This document shows positions 31,724 through 39,750 of a DNA stretch of 42,253 bases, piece by piece. The notes beneath the pieces were generated by a model. That model had not been told where the DNA came from, searched no databases, and worked only from the letters and a program-made list of their open reading frames with translations. Position numbers and translations under genes: made by a program. The DNA comes from Bacillota bacterium. Its GTDB lineage: Bacteria > Bacillota > Clostridia > Lachnospirales > Lachnospiraceae. The number at the start of each line of letters is the position of its first letter. Positions within the stretch are counted from its first letter, which is position 1. The stretch lies in contig JAEYOY010000026.1 of assembly GCA_023411215.1 (NCBI GenBank), forward strand, positions 1 through 42,253, in the 5' to 3' direction.

Positions 31724-31919
31724 CTTGGTCTATATTCCGAAACGCAGCAGTAAAGCAGGCTGGGGCTATGTCAGTGGTGCCCGAGAGGCAATTGACCAAA
31801 GAAACAGAAAAATCATGAATTTGTTTGAACATGGGGAGACAATTGAAGCCCTGTCAGACCGGTTCCATCTTGGTGAAGATACGATAAAGAAAATCGTATA
31901 TAGGAAAAAATCGATTTAA
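31650..31919 (+). CDS. CD3324 family protein with Mor-like HTH
   Basis: An 89-residue protein. The first half, NYKKGVDVLPARLLKEIQEYVEGSLVYIPKR, is the mark of the CD3324 family (also seen in Mor-like phage activators), and the C-terminal GETIEALSDRFHLGEDTIKKIVYRK is a helix-turn-helix. It should bind DNA; the target is unknown. The start is TTG at 31650, with GGAGGG 8 nt upstream; no ATG in this frame lies near. It starts within the possible 43-residue leader ORF. A strong hairpin terminator lies about 120 nt downstream. Confidence 0.8.
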   Translation: MNYKKGVDVLPARLLKEIQEYVEGSLVYIPKRSSKAGWGYVSGAREAIDQRNRKIMNLFEHGETIEALSDRFHLGEDTIKKIVYRKKSI

Positions 31920-32040
31920 TCGTTCTATTCCTATGCATTTAACATTAGCTGTGAGATAATACTAGTGACCGGTCAATTTCGTAGGAAAGGGGATGGTTAT
32001 GTTGATCAAAAGTATAGAGGTGTTTGAAGTTTAATACCCT

Positions 32041-32074
32041 AAAAAAAGGCAGTGAGCTTGCTCGCTGCCTTTTT
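32041..32074 (+). terminator. Rho-independent terminator
   Basis: AAAAAAGGCAGTGAG pairs with CTCGCTGCCTTTTTT over a 4-nt CTTG loop (one G-U). The symmetric A and T runs allow activity in both directions. Between it and the CD3324 gene lies a 13-codon frame at 31997 with a purine-rich start region, probably a gene remnant. Confidence 0.88.
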
Positions 32075-32478
32075 TGAATCGTGGTAGTGAACGCTTACAA
32101 TGTATGCTTATTAAGAATTTGCATATATCTTAAGCAAACCTTATTTATTTTGCGGTTGCTGAGGGGATGATCGGAATGGTAATATAGTAAAGCAAATTAG
32201 TTGAAGAAAATAATTTGTTGAAGTCGTTATAAAGGAATGGTGATAATAGAAGAAAGCTGATATAATAAAACTGTTCGTAAGGAAATACGGGCGCAGACAA
32301 ATGCAAAGAGAAGGCATGTTAGGTTAGTGTGAATTAGGAGAATTACATCACACATAGCATTTGTATAAAACACATTTGGCACAAACTAATACATAAGGTT
32401 AGTATTCTAAGTCGGTGTGAAGAGCAAGCAACATAATAGAAAGACAATACAAATAGGGAAAGGCGTAGGTAACAGAGT
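32075..32478. other. Intergenic region upstream of uppP
   Basis: About 400 nt without a recognised gene. It holds weak inverted repeats: CGTA-AGGAAA-TACG near 32276-32289 and GTGTGA / TCACAC near 32329-32354. No riboswitch class was recognised and no consensus promoter pair was found. Confidence 0.4.
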
Positions 32479-33300
32479 ATGTTAATCGAATTATTGAAAG
32501 TCGTCATACTGGGTATCATTGAGGGGATTACCGAATGGCTGCCAATCAGCAGCACCGGTCATATGATTTTGGCAGAGCAGTTTATTCATTTAAATGTTAC
32601 GGATGAATTCATGGAGATGTTCCGTGTGGTAATCCAGCTGGGTGCAATCTTAGCGGTTGTAATCCTTTATTTTCACAAATTGAATCCCTTTGCTCCGAGT
32701 AAATCCAAGGAAGAGAAGGCATCAACCTGGGATATCTGGTTTAAGGTATTGGTGGGATGTATTCCGGCAGGTATCTTGGGTGTATTATTTGATGACTGGT
32801 TTGACGCTAATTTTTATAATTATCAGACGGTAACGGTTACTTTAATTGTATATGGTATTCTATTCATCGTAGTGGAGAACCGTAATAAAGGCAGGGCTGC
32901 GAAAATCACTAAATTCAGTGAGCTAACCTATACGACAGCATTGCTCATCGGTATCATCCAGATTCTTGCTATCATCCCGGGAACCTCCCGCTCAGGAACT
33001 ACCATTTTAGGAGCGATTCTTCTGGGTACCTCACGTTATATTGCGGCGGAGTATTCCTTCTTCTTATCCATACCGGTTATGTTTGGAGCAAGCCTTATTA
33101 AAGTAGTTAAGTTTGGCTTCAGTTTTACAGGGACGGAGATTGCATTTCTTGCAATGGGTATGGCAGTTGCGTTTCTTGTATCGGTATTGGCAATTCGTTT
33201 CCTTATGGGCTTTATTAAGAAAAATGACTTCAAAGCCTTCGGTTGGTACCGGATCGCTCTGGGTGTGGTCGTGCTTGCTTACTTTATCCTTCTGGGCTAG
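32479..33300 (+). CDS. uppP: Undecaprenyl-diphosphatase UppP (BacA)
   Basis: A 273-residue membrane enzyme that converts undecaprenyl diphosphate to the monophosphate, recycling the lipid carrier for peptidoglycan synthesis and giving bacitracin tolerance. The catalytic signatures EGITEWLPISSTGH (15-28) and PGTSRSGTT (about 173-181) are both intact, and about eight membrane helices are visible. Length is normal. The ribosome binding site is weak (GGTAACAGAG). It is a single gene with a terminator directly after it. Confidence 0.95.
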   Translation: MLIELLKVVILGIIEGITEWLPISSTGHMILAEQFIHLNVTDEFMEMFRVVIQLGAILAVVILYFHKLNPFAPSKSKEEKASTWDIWFKVLVGCIPAGILGVLFDDWFDANFYNYQTVTVTLIVYGILFIVVENRNKGRAAKITKFSELTYTTALLIGIIQILAIIPGTSRSGTTILGAILLGTSRYIAAEYSFFLSIPVMFGASLIKVVKFGFSFTGTEIAFLAMGMAVAFLVSVLAIRFLMGFIKKNDFKAFGWYRIALGVVVLAYFILLG

Positions 33301-33322
33301 TAAACAGTCTATTGTCATGAAT

Positions 33323-33365
33323 AAAATGTCACTCCGGGCAGAAAGCACCAAGGAGTGGCATTTTT
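33323..33365 (+). terminator. Rho-independent terminator of uppP
   Basis: AAAATGTCACTCC pairs with GGAGTGGCATTTT (one U-G) across a loop of about 16 nt, followed by a T run and TATATG. Confidence 0.8.
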
Positions 33366-33407
33366 ATATGATAGGAGATACATTAATTAAGTTATTATTT
33401 TAACCGA

Positions 33408-33563
33408 TTACTTTTCGGATCTGCTTCTCTCGTGCTTACCTTCATGCACTCCGATGACCTGGCCGTTAGCAATACCAACATCGGCATTCTCCTTCGGTTT
33501 CATTTTACGTAGCTCCGCATTACTCTTCTCTCGATCCTTTATTCTATTTTTGTTATTGTCCAT
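33408..33563 (-). CDS. Small charged protein of 51 residues
   Basis: A minus-strand gene with a clear AAAGGAGC ribosome binding site 5-6 nt before the ATG. The protein is very polar and basic in its first half (MDNNKNRIKDREKSNAELRK) and ends KHERSRSEK; the middle (ENADVGIANGQVIGVHEGK) is the only less charged part. It has no Cys and no membrane segment. I do not recognise a family. It lies alone between uppP and the MATE gene, both on the plus strand. The clean start and the good ribosome binding site argue that it is real; a sporulation-related small protein is one guess, without direct support. Confidence 0.6.
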   Translation of the reverse strand: MDNNKNRIKDREKSNAELRKMKPKENADVGIANGQVIGVHEGKHERSRSEK

Positions 33564-33903
33564 GTGTTGCTCCTTTCTACAGCAATGAAATTATGGTTAA
33601 TAACACGACAAGCAGTCATGTCTTTATCCAACTTGTTGTATTTTTGCTGGATTTATATCTGCTTTCACGTTACTATATTAGAATACCCTTTTTCTTTGGG
33701 ATTTTTTCTGCTAACAGAATGAAATAATTGCTTATGTAAAAATTCCCAATCAAGAGAGGTATATACATTTATTACAAACTGGTTTATAATTGCACGTAAT
33801 CGGTATATCAAACAGAAAATTATGAGGTCGTTTGGTTTAGAAAGAGATTGCTTGACCTAATAAGTTAAAGGACTAAGCTATGTGAGTAGAAAAGAGGAAG
33901 ACA
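33564..33903. other. Divergent intergenic region before the MATE gene
   Basis: AT-rich region with TATAAT at 33784-33789 but no good -35 hexamer. It must hold the promoters of both the small minus-strand gene and the MATE gene. No terminator, repeat or further gene was identified. Confidence 0.4.
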
Positions 33904-35265
33904 ATGACACGTACTAGAGAGAACAGCAATGGAATCACAGAAGGAGTGATATGGAAGCAGATATTGATTTTTTTCTTTCCCTTGCTATTCGGAACATTTT
34001 TTCAGCAGCTTTATAATACGGCAGATGCAATCGTAGTTGGTCGTTTTGTCGGAAAAGAGGCATTATCGGCGGTAGGTGGTAGCACCGGTACGCTAATCAA
34101 TGTCTTTGTTGGTTTTTTTGTGGGTGTTTCCACCGGTGCAACCGTAACAATCTCCCAGTATTATGGCGGTAGGCATAAGGAGGAGGTTAGCAAGGCTGTC
34201 CACACGGCAATTGCTATGGCAATCGTCGGAGGTGCTATTATCATGGTGATTGGATTGGTCGGAGCACCGGCTGCTCTTCGCATGATGGGGACCCCGGAGG
34301 AGATTATGCCATACTCCTTAACCTATATCAGAATTTACTTCGCAGGTATGATTGCCAATCTGGTATACAATGTCGGCGCCGGTATTCTACGAGCAATCGG
34401 TGACTCCAAAAGACCATTGTATTTCTTAATAATCAGTTGCTTAATTAATATTGTCTTAGACCTCATTTTTGTAGTAGTATTTCACTGGGGTGTAATGGGC
34501 GTTGCAGTAGCAACAGTAATCTCGCAGATCTGTAGTGCCGTCCTGGTATGCATAACCCTGATGCGTACGAAGGACTGTTATCAGCTTCGCTGGAAGGAGC
34601 TGCATTTCCATAAGGAAATGTTGAGAAGGGTCTTTCAAATAGGCCTACCAGCCGGTTTTCAGTCTCTAATGTACTCCTCCTCCAATGTAATTATCCAGGC
34701 AAATATGAACAGCTTTGGTACGAATACCATTGCGGCCTGGACTGCATTTGGCAAAATAGATGGTATTTTCTGGATGATTATGAGCTCCTTCGGAATATCC
34801 ATCACTACCTTTGTCGGACAGAATTATGGTGCGGGGAAATACGATCGTGTACGTAGGGGCACTAAGGTGAGCCTTCGCATGGCAATGTCGGTAGCCATCG
34901 GTTTAAGTGCTATTTTATACTTCACCGGTCCATATATCTATTGGATGTTTACTACGGACACCCTGGTCATTGAGAAGGGGATGGAGATCCTACGCATTAT
35001 GGTTCCTGCCTTCTGGACTTATGTGTTTATTGAGATTTATTCCGGTTCCTTACGCGGAATGGGGGATTCCTTTATTCCAATGATCCTGACCAGTTTGGGG
35101 GTTTGTGTACTGCGTGTACTATGGTTATTCACCATAGTACCTCTTCGACCAGAGATTAGTACGGTAATATATAGTTATCCTATCACCTGGTCGGTGACCT
35201 CGGTTCTATTTATCATTTATTATATATACTATACGAAGAAACAATTACCGGAGAGAATAGCATAG
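33904..35265 (+). CDS. MATE family efflux transporter
   Basis: A 453-residue membrane protein with twelve helices in two homologous halves of the MATE/DinF type, which export cationic drugs or metabolites in exchange for sodium ions or protons. LLFGTFFQQLYNTADAIVVGRFVGKEALSAVGG near the N-terminus and AWTAFGKIDGIFWMIMSSFGISITTFVGQNYGAGKYDRV at the start of the second half are typical of the clostridial group. GAGGAAGACA precedes the ATG. A truA-like gene starts 33 nt downstream, so the two are likely co-transcribed. The substrate cannot be told. Confidence 0.93.
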   Translation: MTRTRENSNGITEGVIWKQILIFFFPLLFGTFFQQLYNTADAIVVGRFVGKEALSAVGGSTGTLINVFVGFFVGVSTGATVTISQYYGGRHKEEVSKAVHTAIAMAIVGGAIIMVIGLVGAPAALRMMGTPEEIMPYSLTYIRIYFAGMIANLVYNVGAGILRAIGDSKRPLYFLIISCLINIVLDLIFVVVFHWGVMGVAVATVISQICSAVLVCITLMRTKDCYQLRWKELHFHKEMLRRVFQIGLPAGFQSLMYSSSNVIIQANMNSFGTNTIAAWTAFGKIDGIFWMIMSSFGISITTFVGQNYGAGKYDRVRRGTKVSLRMAMSVAIGLSAILYFTGPYIYWMFTTDTLVIEKGMEILRIMVPAFWTYVFIEIYSGSLRGMGDSFIPMILTSLGVCVLRVLWLFTIVPLRPEISTVIYSYPITWSVTSVLFIIYYIYYTKKQLPERIA

Positions 35266-35297
35266 GCTTTTCCCTATGCAATAGAAAGGTGTATCCA

Positions 35298-36038
35298 ATG
35301 AGAAATATAAAATTAACAATGGAATATGACGGTAGCCGTTATCATGGCTGGCAAAGGCTTGGCAAAGGAGAATCGGAGAATACGATTGAGAATAAGCTGC
35401 TGGAGCTGATCAAGAAGATGACCGATGAAGACGTGGAGCTAAATTGTGGTTGTAGAACAGAAGTGGGGGTCCATGCTTATGCACAGATCGCAAATTTTAA
35501 GACCAAGTCCGGTATGAAGCTTTATGAAATTAAGAATTATTTTAACCGGTATCTTCCGATGGATATTGCGGTTGTCGAAGTAGAGGAGGTTCCGGAACGG
35601 TTTCATGCAACGCTCAATGCGAAAGCGAAAACCTATCTGTACCGGATCGCTATTGGCGATGTGCCCAGTGTCTTCGACCGCAAATACACCTATTATTGCT
35701 TCAAGAGACCAGACCTTGCACTTATGAAGGATGGGGCCAATAAGCTATTGGGTAAGCACGATTTTTTGCCTTTCTCCACGGTAAAGAAGAGTAAATCCAC
35801 CATGAAAGAAATCTATTCTATCGACATCTATCAGGATTCGAAGGAGATACAGATTACGATTCGTGCCAATGATTTTTTACACAATATGGCCCGTATGCTG
35901 GTAGCAACACTACTGGATATCGGCTTGGGTGCCAGAAGGGCAGGGGAGATTGAAGAGATCCTTGATCCGAATTCTACCCTGACAGCCAGTGCACCCGCCA
36001 GTGCTCAGGGGTTATTTCTTCAAGAGATTGAGTATTAA
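35298..36038 (+). CDS. TruA-family tRNA pseudouridine synthase with Glu in place of catalytic Asp
   Basis: A 246-residue protein of the TruA family, which converts uridine to pseudouridine at positions 38-40 of tRNA. MRNIKLTMEYDGSRYHGWQR is the standard N-terminus and FLHNMARMLVATLLDIG is the conserved C-terminal RNA-binding part. The catalytic loop, normally GRTDAGVHA, reads CRTEVGVHA (52-60): Asp is replaced by Glu55 (codon GAA). In E. coli TruA this Asp is essential, so the protein may be inactive or changed in function. ATG at 35298 has GAAAGG 8 nt upstream; GTG at 35289 is less likely. It lies 33 nt after the MATE gene and before a perfect terminator. A normal truA is expected elsewhere in the genome. 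Confidence 0.85.
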   Translation: MRNIKLTMEYDGSRYHGWQRLGKGESENTIENKLLELIKKMTDEDVELNCGCRTEVGVHAYAQIANFKTKSGMKLYEIKNYFNRYLPMDIAVVEVEEVPERFHATLNAKAKTYLYRIAIGDVPSVFDRKYTYYCFKRPDLALMKDGANKLLGKHDFLPFSTVKKSKSTMKEIYSIDIYQDSKEIQITIRANDFLHNMARMLVATLLDIGLGARRAGEIEEILDPNSTLTASAPASAQGLFLQEIEY

Positions 36039-36081
36039 ATAATAATTTTGTTTTAATGACTTGAGTGTCAAAAGCTAATTC

Positions 36082-36122
36082 AAGACAATAGAAAGCACGT
36101 CGCCAACTTTCTATTGTCTTTT
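36082..36122 (+). terminator. Rho-independent terminator
   Basis: AAGACAATAGAAAG pairs perfectly with CTTTCTATTGTCTT (14 bp) over an 11-nt loop, followed by TTGATATTT. Confidence 0.85.
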
Positions 36123-36391
36123 GATATTTCAATAAATTTATTTCTCTATGAATTTATAATCATATTATCTTTTATAAAAGTCTGTAGCCTTATGTTGCCG
36201 GATAGAACAGGATGGATACCTGATCATACCGGAAGAGAGAGGTCTGCAGGCTTTTTGATTCATGAAAAGCCCTGTAGTCAGAGGTCTGTCTTGTGAAAAG
36301 GAAGCTTTTATTATGGAATTTGCTATTGACACAATACATTACCTGTGATAGTTTTCCTAAAAAGGAACACCAGATTAAGGAAGAAAGGAAT
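36123..36391 (+). promoter_or_regulatory. Leader region of the TrmB-lysA operon with promoter
   Basis: A candidate promoter has TTGACA (36326-36331), 17 nt, and TAGTTT (36349-36354). Upstream, the hairpin CAGGCTTTT/AAAAGCCCTG (about 36247-36274, one bulge) is flanked by direct repeats of AGAGGTCTG at 36238 and 36280, possibly regulator-binding sites. No lysine riboswitch (L-box) pattern was recognised. Confidence 0.45.
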
Positions 36392-37090
36392 ATGAAAGTG
36401 ATGGATGAGAATATAATCTTCAAATTAAGCTTATTCGGACTGACGAGGCAGGAAGCAATCCTCTATATAACCCTGCTTTCGAACCAGAGTATGACAGGGT
36501 ATGAGCTTGCCAAGCTGACCGGAATATCCAAATCGAATACCTATGGCTCACTTACCGGTCTGGTAAGTAAGGGGGCTGCCTATATCGTTTCAGAGGAAGC
36601 AACAAAATATCTGGCAGTCTCGGTAGAGGAATTCTGTAATAACCGGATCCATGTCCTCATAGAAGCGAAGAAGGAATTATCCTGCATTACCTTCCAGAAT
36701 ACAAACGTAGAAGGTTATATTACAATAACCGGAAGACAGAATATCTTAAATAAACTCCGAACCATGCTGGAGGGTACAACCCGTTGGGTATATCTATCAT
36801 TACATACGGAGCTGCTGAGGCATTTTCTTCCACAGCTTCAGGAACTCATAAGGAAGAATATCAAGGTAGTCATCATAACGAACGATCAGGTAACACTGCC
36901 GGGAGCAATCCTATATTATTCGGAACGGATTGATAACAAGATCCGATGCATCATTGATTCGGTTGAGGTAATCAGCGGACTGCCGGATAAGAATTGCCTC
37001 TATTCTAAGAATGAAAATTTATTTTCAATATTTAAAGATATGCTAACCAATGAAATTGAGATAATTAAGATGAAGGAGGAATCACACTGA
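36392..37090 (+). CDS. TrmB family transcriptional regulator
   Basis: A 232-residue regulator. The N-terminal winged helix is LFGLTRQEAILYITLLSNQSMTGYELAKLTGISKSNTYGSLTGLVSKGAAY, the hallmark of TrmB proteins; the C-terminal domain (about 100-225) resembles their phospholipase-D-like effector part (ITGRQNILNKLRTMLEGT then WVYLSLHTELL). ATG at 36392 follows GGAAGAAAGGA; the frame to 36293 has no family residues. The stop is one nucleotide before the ATG of the truncated lysA, with AAGGAGG of lysA inside this gene, so the two were an operon and the regulator may have controlled lysine or amino-acid metabolism. Confidence 0.85.
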   Translation: MKVMDENIIFKLSLFGLTRQEAILYITLLSNQSMTGYELAKLTGISKSNTYGSLTGLVSKGAAYIVSEEATKYLAVSVEEFCNNRIHVLIEAKKELSCITFQNTNVEGYITITGRQNILNKLRTMLEGTTRWVYLSLHTELLRHFLPQLQELIRKNIKVVIITNDQVTLPGAILYYSERIDNKIRCIIDSVEVISGLPDKNCLYSKNENLFSIFKDMLTNEIEIIKMKEESH

Positions 37091-37091
37091 T

Positions 37092-37235
37092 ATGGGGAAT
37101 GAATTCCGCTTAAGTAGGAGTCGTATCGAACAGCTGACACAGAAATATGGATCACCACTCTATGTCTATGATGAGGATACTCTGCGAACGCGCTGCAGAG
37201 AAATGAAGAGCTTGGTTGATTATCCGAACAAATAG
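37092..37235 (+). pseudogene. lysA: Truncated diaminopimelate decarboxylase gene (5' end only)
   Basis: The first 47 codons of a LysA-type decarboxylase, which makes lysine from meso-diaminopimelate. LSRSRIEQLTQKYGSPLYVYDEDTLRTRCREM is the standard N-terminus of the family; the pyridoxal-phosphate Lys and all later parts (about 370 residues) are missing. The frame breaks at about 37226-37235, where the sequence changes to an SGNH hydrolase fragment in another frame. No further part of lysA was found downstream. The gene is one nucleotide behind the TrmB regulator. Whether the cell depends on a second lysA cannot be seen. Confidence 0.82.
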
Positions 37236-38190
37236 CTAACTTGGGCATAAGTGGTCATAATACAATGCAGATTTTAGCAAGGGTGAATGATGTTATTGCG
37301 TTGCATCCGGCTTATTGCATCGTTATAGGTGGTACAAATGATATTGTGTCATATTTAGATGCATCATTTACTAAATCAAATTTACTTGTATCTATCAAAC
37401 ATTGATAAATAATGGCATTACTGTAGTTGCACTCACCATTCCACCGAAAAACGACATTTCAAATGAAATTAAAACTAAGATAATGGAGTGTAATAATTAT
37501 ATTCGTGGACTTAGGTCTATATTGAAAAATTATATTGTGTGCGATATTTATGAAGTTTTAGCAGATGCATCAACTAATAATTTTGCATTAAATTTGGATT
37601 CTGATGGTATTCACCCATCATGTCAAGGTGCATATAAACTTTATGAAATTTTTGACCGCATTATTCCTCCTGTTTCTGTATTTACGGGTGGAAACTTAGA
37701 CGCAAGTAATCCGTTATCAAATCCATATATGCTAGGTGGAGAAACAGTGGCAACAGGGTGGGGTATACAGACTTCGGCGCAATACACAGCGAGTAAGGTT
37801 GCCAGAGAAAATGGTCTCGAATAGCAACAGATAGATATTACTTCTGCTACTGCTGAACGAGTAAGGTTATTTCAACATATCACTAGTGGATTTTCAGTCG
37901 GAGATAAAGTTCACGCATATATAGAATTTGAAATAGATAGTACAGCTACAGCGATAGACTATTACATGGCATTTATGAATGCAGTAGATAGTGAATATTC
38001 TCCGTTAGCAACTGGATTTGGATTATATATTGATGATTCAGGTGGGATTAGATTTCCACAAGATAAAGTCAAAGGAATAATTCGCACGCCAAGATTTACA
38101 ATACCTGCTAATACTACCGGATTACAATTATGGTTTTCTGCTACATTAAAGGGTAAATCTAGAGTAGGTCGTACAAGAGTTGTAAAGTAA
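37226..38190 (+). pseudogene. Broken SGNH/GDSL hydrolase with C-terminal carbohydrate-binding-like domain
   Basis: The 5' end is missing (no GDS motif), and the remnant starts ANLGISGHNTMQ. Block III (GGTNDI) and block V (SDGIHP) of SGNH esterases are present. Two lesions are seen: a frameshift near 37398-37404, best explained by loss of one A in an A-run (SIK then LINNGITVVALTIPP in the next frame), and an in-frame TAG at 37822-37824 between ENGLE and QQIDITSA. The second frame is open again to 38190 (ends GRTRVVK). The C-terminal 150 residues look like a beta-sandwich domain. Such esterases are common in phage tail fibres and in cell-wall or polysaccharide-modifying proteins. The gene is non-functional. 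Confidence 0.75.
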
Positions 38191-38331
38191 TAATTCGCAA
38201 TTGGAACAAATTGTTATTACTTCTTCTGATGAACCACAGACAAAATATGGTTGAAAATTGTAAGTTAAAAGTATATAATTAACAATTATATACATATTAA
38301 CCCAATTATGTTAAATAAGGAGGAAGTAAAA

Positions 38332-39681
38332 ATGAAGCAAACAGAGTATTATGTTAAAGACGGTAGCGGTGGATATGAACCTATACACTTTGTAACCGAT
38401 GCCAACATCGTAAATTTAAGTGATGAAGGTAATTTATTCAGCAGCATTAATACTGAAGGAGCACTTCAAGAAATAGGTTATAAACTAGCAGCAACAGCGA
38501 ATGATGCAATAAGAAATAAGCAATTAGCAACACATCCTAATTTATACGATTCCTATGGTTTATTGTTAGATGATTTCTCTAGTGACTGGACAGCTGTTTC
38601 TCCGTCTATAATTGCTACCGAAACAACTATTAAAAAATTTGGGAATCAATCAATTAGGTTGTTAAGAAACTCTGTAGCAGGAGCTTCTGCTCAAAAAAAT
38701 ATAAATATAAACTTTAATGGAGAAGCACCAACAGTAGGTGTGTGGGTATATTTAAATGATGTTTACGATTTATCGGGTATACGAGTTTGGTTTACATCTG
38801 ATGAAGTTTTTTCAAAATCCTTCGAAGCTACTACGCGGATTAATTATAAAAAACTTACTGGCTGGAACTACTTAATTATTGACTCGTCAGATTGGGAAAA
38901 TTACGAAGATGATAGTTGGTCAAACACGATGATTAAGTGTCAAGTGCGTGTAGAACCAGAAGCAGGGCATAATCCAAGTGCAGTTTTAGGTGGGATTTTT
39001 GTCAATGTAAAGCAAGCATCTCCTAAAATCCTTGTCGAATTTGATGATTGTTGGCAATCTGCATATTATAATGGCGTTTCATATATGATGCAAAAAGGGC
39101 TTCGTGGTACACTTAATTTTTCGAGCAATTATGCAGGAAATACAAGTCCTTTAACAATACAACAATATAAATGTGCATATGATAATGGATGGACGATAGG
39201 GAACCATACAAATAACCACCCTGACTTAAGAAATCTTACAAAAAAGCAGCAATTGGAAGAGTTTGACTATTGTAGACAGATTATTGTTCAAAACAAGCTA
39301 GGCGACGGCTTACACGTTGCTTATCCAAGCTCTTTTTATAATGACGATACTCTGGCAGTTTTAAGAGAAAATGGGTATAAAACCGGAAGAACCGTAGGTC
39401 AAGTAAGAAATTCACCTATGGCAGTAAACGAATGGTACTATAGATTAGATTGTGAATCGTTTGGTAATAATCTTGGTTTGCAAGATGGTAAAGATTATGT
39501 AGATGATATTATAGCGAAAAAGTGCATAGGGATATTTCTTTTTCATGAATTAAATAGTACATCTTCTGGAAATGCGTGGGCAATTACAGATTTCAAGACG
39601 TTGGTTGACTATATCATAGCATCTGGTGTCGAGGTAATTACAAGGGAAGAACTGTATGATTTCATAGATATCACTTATTGA
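38332..39681 (+). CDS. Polysaccharide deacetylase with phage-tail-like N-terminus
   Basis: A 449-residue protein. Residues 1-60 (TEYYVKDGSGGYEPIHFVTDAN) resemble the attachment domain of phage tail or baseplate proteins of Firmicutes. Residues about 75-230 form a beta-rich domain. Residues 232-449 are a NodB-type carbohydrate esterase 4 domain: Asp238-Asp239 (EFDDCW), His292 and His296 (NHTNNHP) give the metal triad, and VAYPSSFYNDDTL corresponds to the Arg/Pro-Tyr block with a changed Arg. It should remove acetyl groups from a polysaccharide. ATG at 38332 follows AAGGAGGAAG; ATG at 38308 is upstream of that site. There is no signal peptide. It follows the broken SGNH gene and has a terminator; both look like prophage tail remnants. 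Confidence 0.78.
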   Translation: MKQTEYYVKDGSGGYEPIHFVTDANIVNLSDEGNLFSSINTEGALQEIGYKLAATANDAIRNKQLATHPNLYDSYGLLLDDFSSDWTAVSPSIIATETTIKKFGNQSIRLLRNSVAGASAQKNININFNGEAPTVGVWVYLNDVYDLSGIRVWFTSDEVFSKSFEATTRINYKKLTGWNYLIIDSSDWENYEDDSWSNTMIKCQVRVEPEAGHNPSAVLGGIFVNVKQASPKILVEFDDCWQSAYYNGVSYMMQKGLRGTLNFSSNYAGNTSPLTIQQYKCAYDNGWTIGNHTNNHPDLRNLTKKQQLEEFDYCRQIIVQNKLGDGLHVAYPSSFYNDDTLAVLRENGYKTGRTVGQVRNSPMAVNEWYYRLDCESFGNNLGLQDGKDYVDDIIAKKCIGIFLFHELNSTSSGNAWAITDFKTLVDYIIASGVEVITREELYDFIDITY

Positions 39682-39718
39682 AGCAATCGGTTAAAACAGC
39701 GAATCAACCACATTTAAA

Positions 39719-39750
39719 ACCCCTCAATGCTGCAAAGAGGGGTATTTTAT
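39719..39750. terminator. Rho-independent terminator
   Basis: ACCCCTC pairs with GAGGGGT over an 11-nt loop, followed by ATTTTATTT; on the minus strand an A/T run also follows. It separates the deacetylase and the convergent Ig-like fragment. Confidence 0.8.

Noticed and set aside
36123..36391. A lysine riboswitch upstream of the TrmB-lysA operon
   Set aside because: The location would suit one, but the conserved L-box segments were not recognised; only one hairpin and a 9-bp direct repeat are seen.
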